Assembly: GCA_020055645.1 (NCBI GenBank)
Contig: CM034546.1
Location: 23,746,001 to 23,810,000, forward strand
Direction: 5' to 3'
Length of the DNA stretch: 64,000 nt
Source of the DNA: Tomocerus qinae
Taxonomy: Eukaryota > Arthropoda > Collembola > Entomobryomorpha > Tomoceridae
The first letter of the stretch is position 1. Each line of letters opens with the position of its first letter. The notes below the pieces were generated by a model that worked only from the letters and a program-made list of their open reading frames with translations, was not told where the DNA came from and searched no databases. A program made the translations under genes and the position numbers. Below are positions 58,896 through 64,000 of this stretch, one piece after another.

Positions 58896-61208
58896 CTGGA
58901 AGTCAAATGAATTATAATGTGTTAAAATGTAAGATAAGTAGCATTTTAAATATTTTGAATGCTTCCATATAATACTAGTGCACACGTACGTCTCTAGGAG
59001 CTTCAGTAATACCATTATTGATGGGGACATTTTTAATTAGATATTTAAATTTATTTATTTATTATTTGATTATATTAAAAAGTACTACCCATAATGCCTT
59101 CATGTCAATGTGTGTGACTCATGTAAATTATAAAATACCCATGTTACTCATATTTTAAAAGTACTATTTTATTACCTATTTTCTGTAATTTATTCAGGAT
59201 TAGCTCCGCTAAGCGTCCAGAGGCATTATCTTCCAATGCAGTCAATAAGAATGGTAAAACGTAGTAATAGATTTGGTTGCGATGGACGTGTAGAATACAG
59301 TGTTTCTTTCGAACCGTGTACGTTCCGATTTCTTTATAATATATTAATTCACGAATTAGAGGTTAAAAATTTTAGAAGAAAAGTCAAAGAAAAGAAAATC
59401 AAGAAAATCATTATTTTCTCAATTTAATAATTATGTTGTTGGAAACCAGTGAACAATTAACTTACAATATACTCCACGTCATTTTCTGTTAAGTTATTTT
59501 TGGATATCATATGAACACACAAAGTAGACAGGCACGCGTGAGTTGTACCATCAACCAAACGCGGAAGTAAAGTTTTGATAACTGTTTGAAAATTTTGCTG
59601 ATTCCAATTGTTAGATTGTATTTCCTTTTTGTATTCTTCTGCTCTACGATCCACGTAGTCTGACATCACAAGATTATTATTTGATCATAAATATAATCTT
59701 TAACTCTCCAAGCTATTTTATGTCAAAAATATTGCGGAAAATTTGGTCACTATTAAATTTCGAGGGAGCAGTAAATTGATCACAGTTAATGTCTTATAGA
59801 TGTAAAATTAAAATTAAATGTTACTGAAACAGGCTGAAACAATACAATATTATTACTCTTTATCCATCAACTTTTATTATGGCGTTTGAAATGTAAAATT
59901 TAACTGCAAGTTCAGAAAACTGGTTTTATCAGTGTACATGAACGATTTACGGTCGGCTTATCTAACCAAGATAAAAACTAAATCCAAGCTTAATGAATAT
60001 GTGTGCAAACTATTAAAAAGATTTAGATTACGCATTATAATACGCTTATAAGCCTAATGCATACATTGTGGAGAACCGTATGTTGTTTAGAAATGTGAAC
60101 CAGGAGTGTAAGTCTTTCCCTTGCCATTCAAGCTAATTATTATTTGCTGTATGGATTTCAGTTCATAATTACATCGTTTTCTTCTGTTCCTGCGTAATTC
60201 TTTCGCTCGCTATGCCAAGTGGTTAAGTACACGTAGATTTCAATTGATAATTACATCAGTATGGTTTTATCATATAGAAATTCAATAACGTACACCATTA
60301 AACACGCCAATGGCGTACATAATTGTTTACTTTGTCCCATATAATCTAAGTTTATAGCAGATAAACAATGCCAAAAATGCTTCCTGTGAAATGTGGGGCA
60401 ATTTAACTAAATCGATAAAATCTATTGTGCTAATTGCTAATAAATCAATAAGTAAGCCGTAACAGGAAGCCTTCTCAAGTTTGTGAACTGTATTTTGCAT
60501 AATATTTATGCGAGTTATTAATTTGACATACTTCGTGTTTCGAAATAAACATGAATTAAAAGAGAGTAAGATGGTTTATGAATTTTGTTGCTCTTAATTT
60601 AAACAACCAAAAACTATTTTTAATTCATAATAATACATATAATCAGCGCATAAATAAGATTCCAAGTTTGTTTATTTTTGAAGATTTACTAAATGCGTCT
60701 GTAATAACTATTAAGTGGCTTCGAAGGCTTTGTTTGACTCTACGATTTATATTTTCCTAACATTGTATCCGAATTGAAAGATAAACATAGTTGGCAATTC
60801 CACAAGCTCTTACCTCCTATGTTTAATAAAAATAGGTTACGGTTGTACAAAAATAATATTGACAATAGTTCCAATGAACTGTTTAATTTAAGTGTTATTA
60901 TACAATCTGTATTAGTTGATCAAATAGCCTTACCAAATATCAGTTTGTGACGATTAATAGTTAATCTAGAGAGATAAACCATTTCTTATGGTTACAAAAT
61001 TGCTGAAAACCATCAAAAACAATGAATAAAAAATTCACAACTTTACTAAAGCAAGCTAAAATATTTTGCAAGTGAACAATTTATTTACAAGTACACTAAC
61101 CTATACCTGTAATTGACATTTTTGGTTAAATATGTAGGTAAATTTTGCAAATACTACTAGGCGAATGAACAAAGTTGTGAATGCATACAATAGAATCAAA
61201 GTGCAAAA
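58896..61208. other. Intergenic region between knottin fragment and GT31 B
   Basis: AT-rich. A candidate minus-strand exon at 59457-59666 is listed separately. Near 60455-60510 a fragment (taagccgtaacaggaag) resembles the left end of the 'gctcgcctgag' element. Nothing else was recognised. Confidence 0.4.
59457..59666 (-). CDS. Possible exon of an unrecognised gene
   Basis: The minus frame from the ATG at 59666 runs about 66 codons of non-repetitive, codon-balanced sequence (QNFQTVIKTLLPRLVDGTTH within it) to a good donor, gtaagt, after TATATT. Further along, near 59180-59260, the minus strand is open with a plausible continuation (ALEDNASGRLAELILNKLQK) ending at ggtaat. I could not find a fully convincing acceptor joining them. 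No domain was recognised. It may be an unrelated helical protein or a remnant. Confidence 0.3.
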   Translation of the reverse strand: MSDYVDRRAEEYKKEIQSNNWNQQNFQTVIKTLLPRLVDGTTHACLSTLCVHMISKNNLTENDVEYIVS

Positions 61209-63405
61209 ATGAACCTACTATACTTCATAGACACTTCCGTCCTAAATCTTTCGAGGTTAAAATATTTGTGTTTATTATTTACATCAGTTTATATATTGGG
61301 ATTTTTAGGAATGCTAACATTAAAATTTTCAATTACTCCTTATCCGGTTACTAAAACGGATTTCAAAGAACAAATTAGTAACTCAACTTCAATATCAACT
61401 ACAATTTTAATTTCAACCTCAACTACAACGTCAACAACGGGTTCGTACTTTAAAATCACTACTTTGATTAATTAAGTAAATAAATATTAAATGACAATAT
61501 CAGTAGTTAATTATTATTATTAAATTTTTGTATTCAGAACCTCCAGAAGTTGAAGTTATTTCACAAAAAAATGAGGATGACATCGATCTATTAAAAATGG
61601 GGTCAGGAAATTCAAAAGAAGAATTGGATTTTCTTTTAAATATTAGAAAACTGATTTCATTTGCTGTTTACGATTTAAACGAACCTTTTAAATCAATGAG
61701 CTGTGTCAAATGGTGGGCCAATCCTATGGATATATTTTTCTACAAAGTTCTAGTAAAAACAGATTCTTACATTCAACAAGAAATGAAATTTAGAGTGCAT
61801 CCTGGATACTTTAGATTCAGAGTGGTACTTATTCAAAAACTTCCTCCCTTAGAAACTTATGATGACGAATTTCAAATCGTCAGTCCTTTGGAGCCTTTGG
61901 ATAAATTTCCTTTTGCGTATTGCAACGGTGCCGATGAATTTATAAATACCGTTCGCGCAACTTGTCTTTGTTCGTCGGTTGCTGAAATGGATGATTTTCA
62001 AAATGTAACTGCAGTTCATCGTTCAAATAGGAACTTATTAGACAAAGAGTCTGTTTCATGGCCTCCTAATGCTTCACTTTCAATTCCAGACTATTTAAAC
62101 TTTACTAACTATAAGTTTTTTCACATTTCCCCCGGCAAAGAAGATGTTAAGCATAGTAATTACAGTAAAAATTACTGTGGACCAGAAGTAAAACTGTTAA
62201 TCATGATTAGCTCTGCTCCGGATCGTGTAAAACAACGAAAATATATTCGCAGAACATTTGCAAATCTAGAATATTTGAGAGAAAAGGGAGTCAAAGTGGT
62301 TTTTCTAATGGGCCAACCAAAAACGAGAACAGCAAAAGTAAAGCAATTTTTTTCAATTATAGATTTTCTTACTAAAAGTTTTAAATGTATCTATTTATAA
62401 AACACAATTTGCAATAAAAATATTAATTATGATGTCTTATTAGGTATTTCGTATTTATAAAGTAGAAACAGTGTTTGTTTCATAAGTCCATAAATGGGGT
62501 ATTCATCATACCTGTAAATGTGATTTACTAATTTATAATTTTTCCCTATTCAGAATTTACTCCTCAAGGAGTCTAAAAACTGGAATGATATCATCATGGC
62601 AAATTTTGTGGACTCGTATCATAACCGGACATTGAGTCACCTTTCAATGTTTCAATGGGCATACTTGACATGTGGACAGGGAAATATCGATGGTATTTCT
62701 ATGCCTAAACACATTCTCAAAGCCGACGACAATGTTGTACTGAATGTTGATCTTGCACTCCAAGTTGCCGAAAATAACCCAGATGTCGAATTTATGTAAG
62801 ACCTCTCTTAATACTATAAGGCTGATACAAATCATTTTAAATACTGAATAATAAATTGAAAATGAATTTTGTATTCCTTTTAAAATCTATTCACCCTTAG
62901 TCTTAAAAAGATACTATCAGTTACTGTACTGAAACATTTGCCATCAAAGCACAGATGGCTTTGTCTTTTTTACTATAGTGTGAATTGCTTGATATAATTA
63001 AAGTATAGTCCTTTGCCAATTTATTTGACTGACCTAATTAAAAATTTGATTATTCTCAATCTTTAATCTTAGTTTACTACATTTAATTTTAATGATTGCA
63101 GTGGCAGACTTTTATGCGGCAAAAAAGTTAACCGGGATTTCGAGAGTAGTATGGATAAATTCTACACCCCCCGTTACATGCATCTTGCAAATTATTATAG
63201 TGGCTACTTGAGTGGCACTGCTTATCTAATGAGATCTGATGTCATTCCTCGTCTACTGCATATAGCCACTAACACTCCATTAATCCACTTGGACGACGTT
63301 TATGTGACTGGCATTCTTTTAAGACAGCTCAAAATATACCCACGGCATTCACCATTATTTTCGAACAAAAGGGTTAAGCCTCATTCTTGTTTGACTAAAA
63401 AGAAG
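61209..63405 (+). CDS. GT31 galactosyltransferase-like protein B, 3' end outside window
   Basis: Exons 61209-61440, 61538-62337, 62554-62795 and 63102-63405 have the same phases (1, 0, 2, 0) as GT31 A. The last exon is not found before 64000, so the gene is partial here. The N-terminus has a membrane anchor (about residues 19-40) and a short Thr/Ser-rich stalk without the minisatellite of A. Exon 2 repeats the unrecognised ~200-residue region (KWWANPMDIFF against RWWANPLELIY) and RQRKYIRRTFA. Exon 3 has VDSYHNRTLSHL and KADDNVVLN: the third Asp of the metal motif is Asn. It also carries 24 extra bases, encoding eight residues, just before that motif. Exon 4 has GTAYLM and HLDDVYVTG. The first donor (gttcgt) is weak. 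It is probably a paralogue of A with shifted or reduced activity. Confidence 0.75.
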
Positions 63406-63437
63406 GTCAGTATACTTATTTATCTTATAAATAAGTA

Positions 63438-63770
63438 TATAACCACAGACTGAGATAAAGCATTTACCTATAATATATCTATCTATGTCTGGTAGGAGAG
63501 CCTAGGGAACCTTCCTATATTCAGTAACGTAAAACCCCCTCCCCATGTGTGACGCAAGTGCTGACATGTAACACTTTTGGGCATCGCCACCTTCCATCAA
63601 CTGCACACTTAATATTGTCACCTTCATTGGAAGCAAAATGCGCATGCCATTGCTCAGTCCCTCTAAACCAATGAGATTGTTTCATAAGATGATTATTGGT
63701 GATTAAACCGAGATAATTAACTAAATGGGACAGGGCATCTCATAATGACTAATTCCAATAAAGTCCAATT
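63438..63770 (+). repeat. Interspersed repeat 'ataaccacagactgagata', copy 2
   Basis: Homologous to 52145-52690 over the words listed there. It lies directly after exon 4 of GT31 B, within the presumed intron 4. Confidence 0.65.
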
Positions 63771-63888
63771 AAGTCCAATAAAGTCCAATGCGGTCCAATT
63801 AAGTCCAATTCGGTCCAATAAAGTCCAATAAAGTCCAATTCGGTCCAATTAAGTCCAATTCGGTCCAATAAAGTCCCATTCGGTCCGA
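63752..63888 (+). repeat. 10-bp tandem repeat (aagtccaata / cggtccaatt)
   Basis: About 13 units of ten bases with the core gtccaat. Two unit types, aagtccaat and cggtccaat, alternate irregularly. Confidence 0.85.
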
Positions 63889-64000
63889 ATGGTAAATTAT
63901 TTCGCATGAAAGTCCGGTGCATAAATGAAAGATTCTTTAAACATTTTACAATATATTATCTAGTAATATATTGAATCCATTTCTGGTATATCTTAATAAA

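Overview
The window is AT-rich, intron-containing animal DNA. Introns are mostly short and use GT/AG borders. One gene carries a ZAD zinc-finger-associated domain, which is essentially an arthropod domain, so the source is very probably an arthropod. The tandem family of multi-pass membrane proteins with a Y-Y-W motif before the first membrane segment makes me think of a springtail, but that is a guess. No rRNA or tRNA gene was seen.

Layout. (1) 1-18.7 kb: four tandem plus-strand genes for about 400-440 residue multi-pass membrane proteins, chemoreceptor-like in size and topology. All have three exons with intron phases 1 and 2. The second copy has a one-base frameshift. Spacers hold duplicated non-coding blocks, a 636-bp hAT-like element, two short hAT-type MITEs, a foldback element and an 18-bp minisatellite. 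(2) 22.1-24.1 kb, minus strand: a four-exon gene joining an N-terminal ZAD to a divergent C-terminal bZIP. (3) 26.7-32.5 kb and 51.1-51.7 kb, minus strand: four small three-exon genes for secreted cystine-knot (knottin-like) peptides, with an orphan fifth mature exon at 58.8 kb. Each has a signal exon, a propeptide exon with an R-V-K-R cleavage site, and a mature exon with cysteine spacing C-x6-C-x5-CC-x3-C-x8-C. None was recognisable as an open frame because the exons are so short. (4) 32.8-49.8 kb: nested repeats, including a non-autonomous element with an internal 40-bp minisatellite, and a 12.4-kb Ty3/Gypsy retrotransposon (35645-48059, GTAT target duplication). Its pol is split by a 651-bp foldback element, it has a second truncated LTR with a SINE-like insert at its 5' side, and it has a third ORF with a zinc knuckle after pol. 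(5) 54.3-63.4 kb, plus strand: two paralogous type II membrane glycosyltransferases of the beta-1,3-galactosyltransferase (GT31) family with Thr/Ser-rich stalks; the second runs out of the window.

The main theme is local duplication. Receptors, knottins and glycosyltransferases are all small tandem families whose flanking DNA is duplicated too, with mobile elements inserted afterwards. Exon borders were read by eye from splice consensus, phase and paralogue comparison. No database search was possible.
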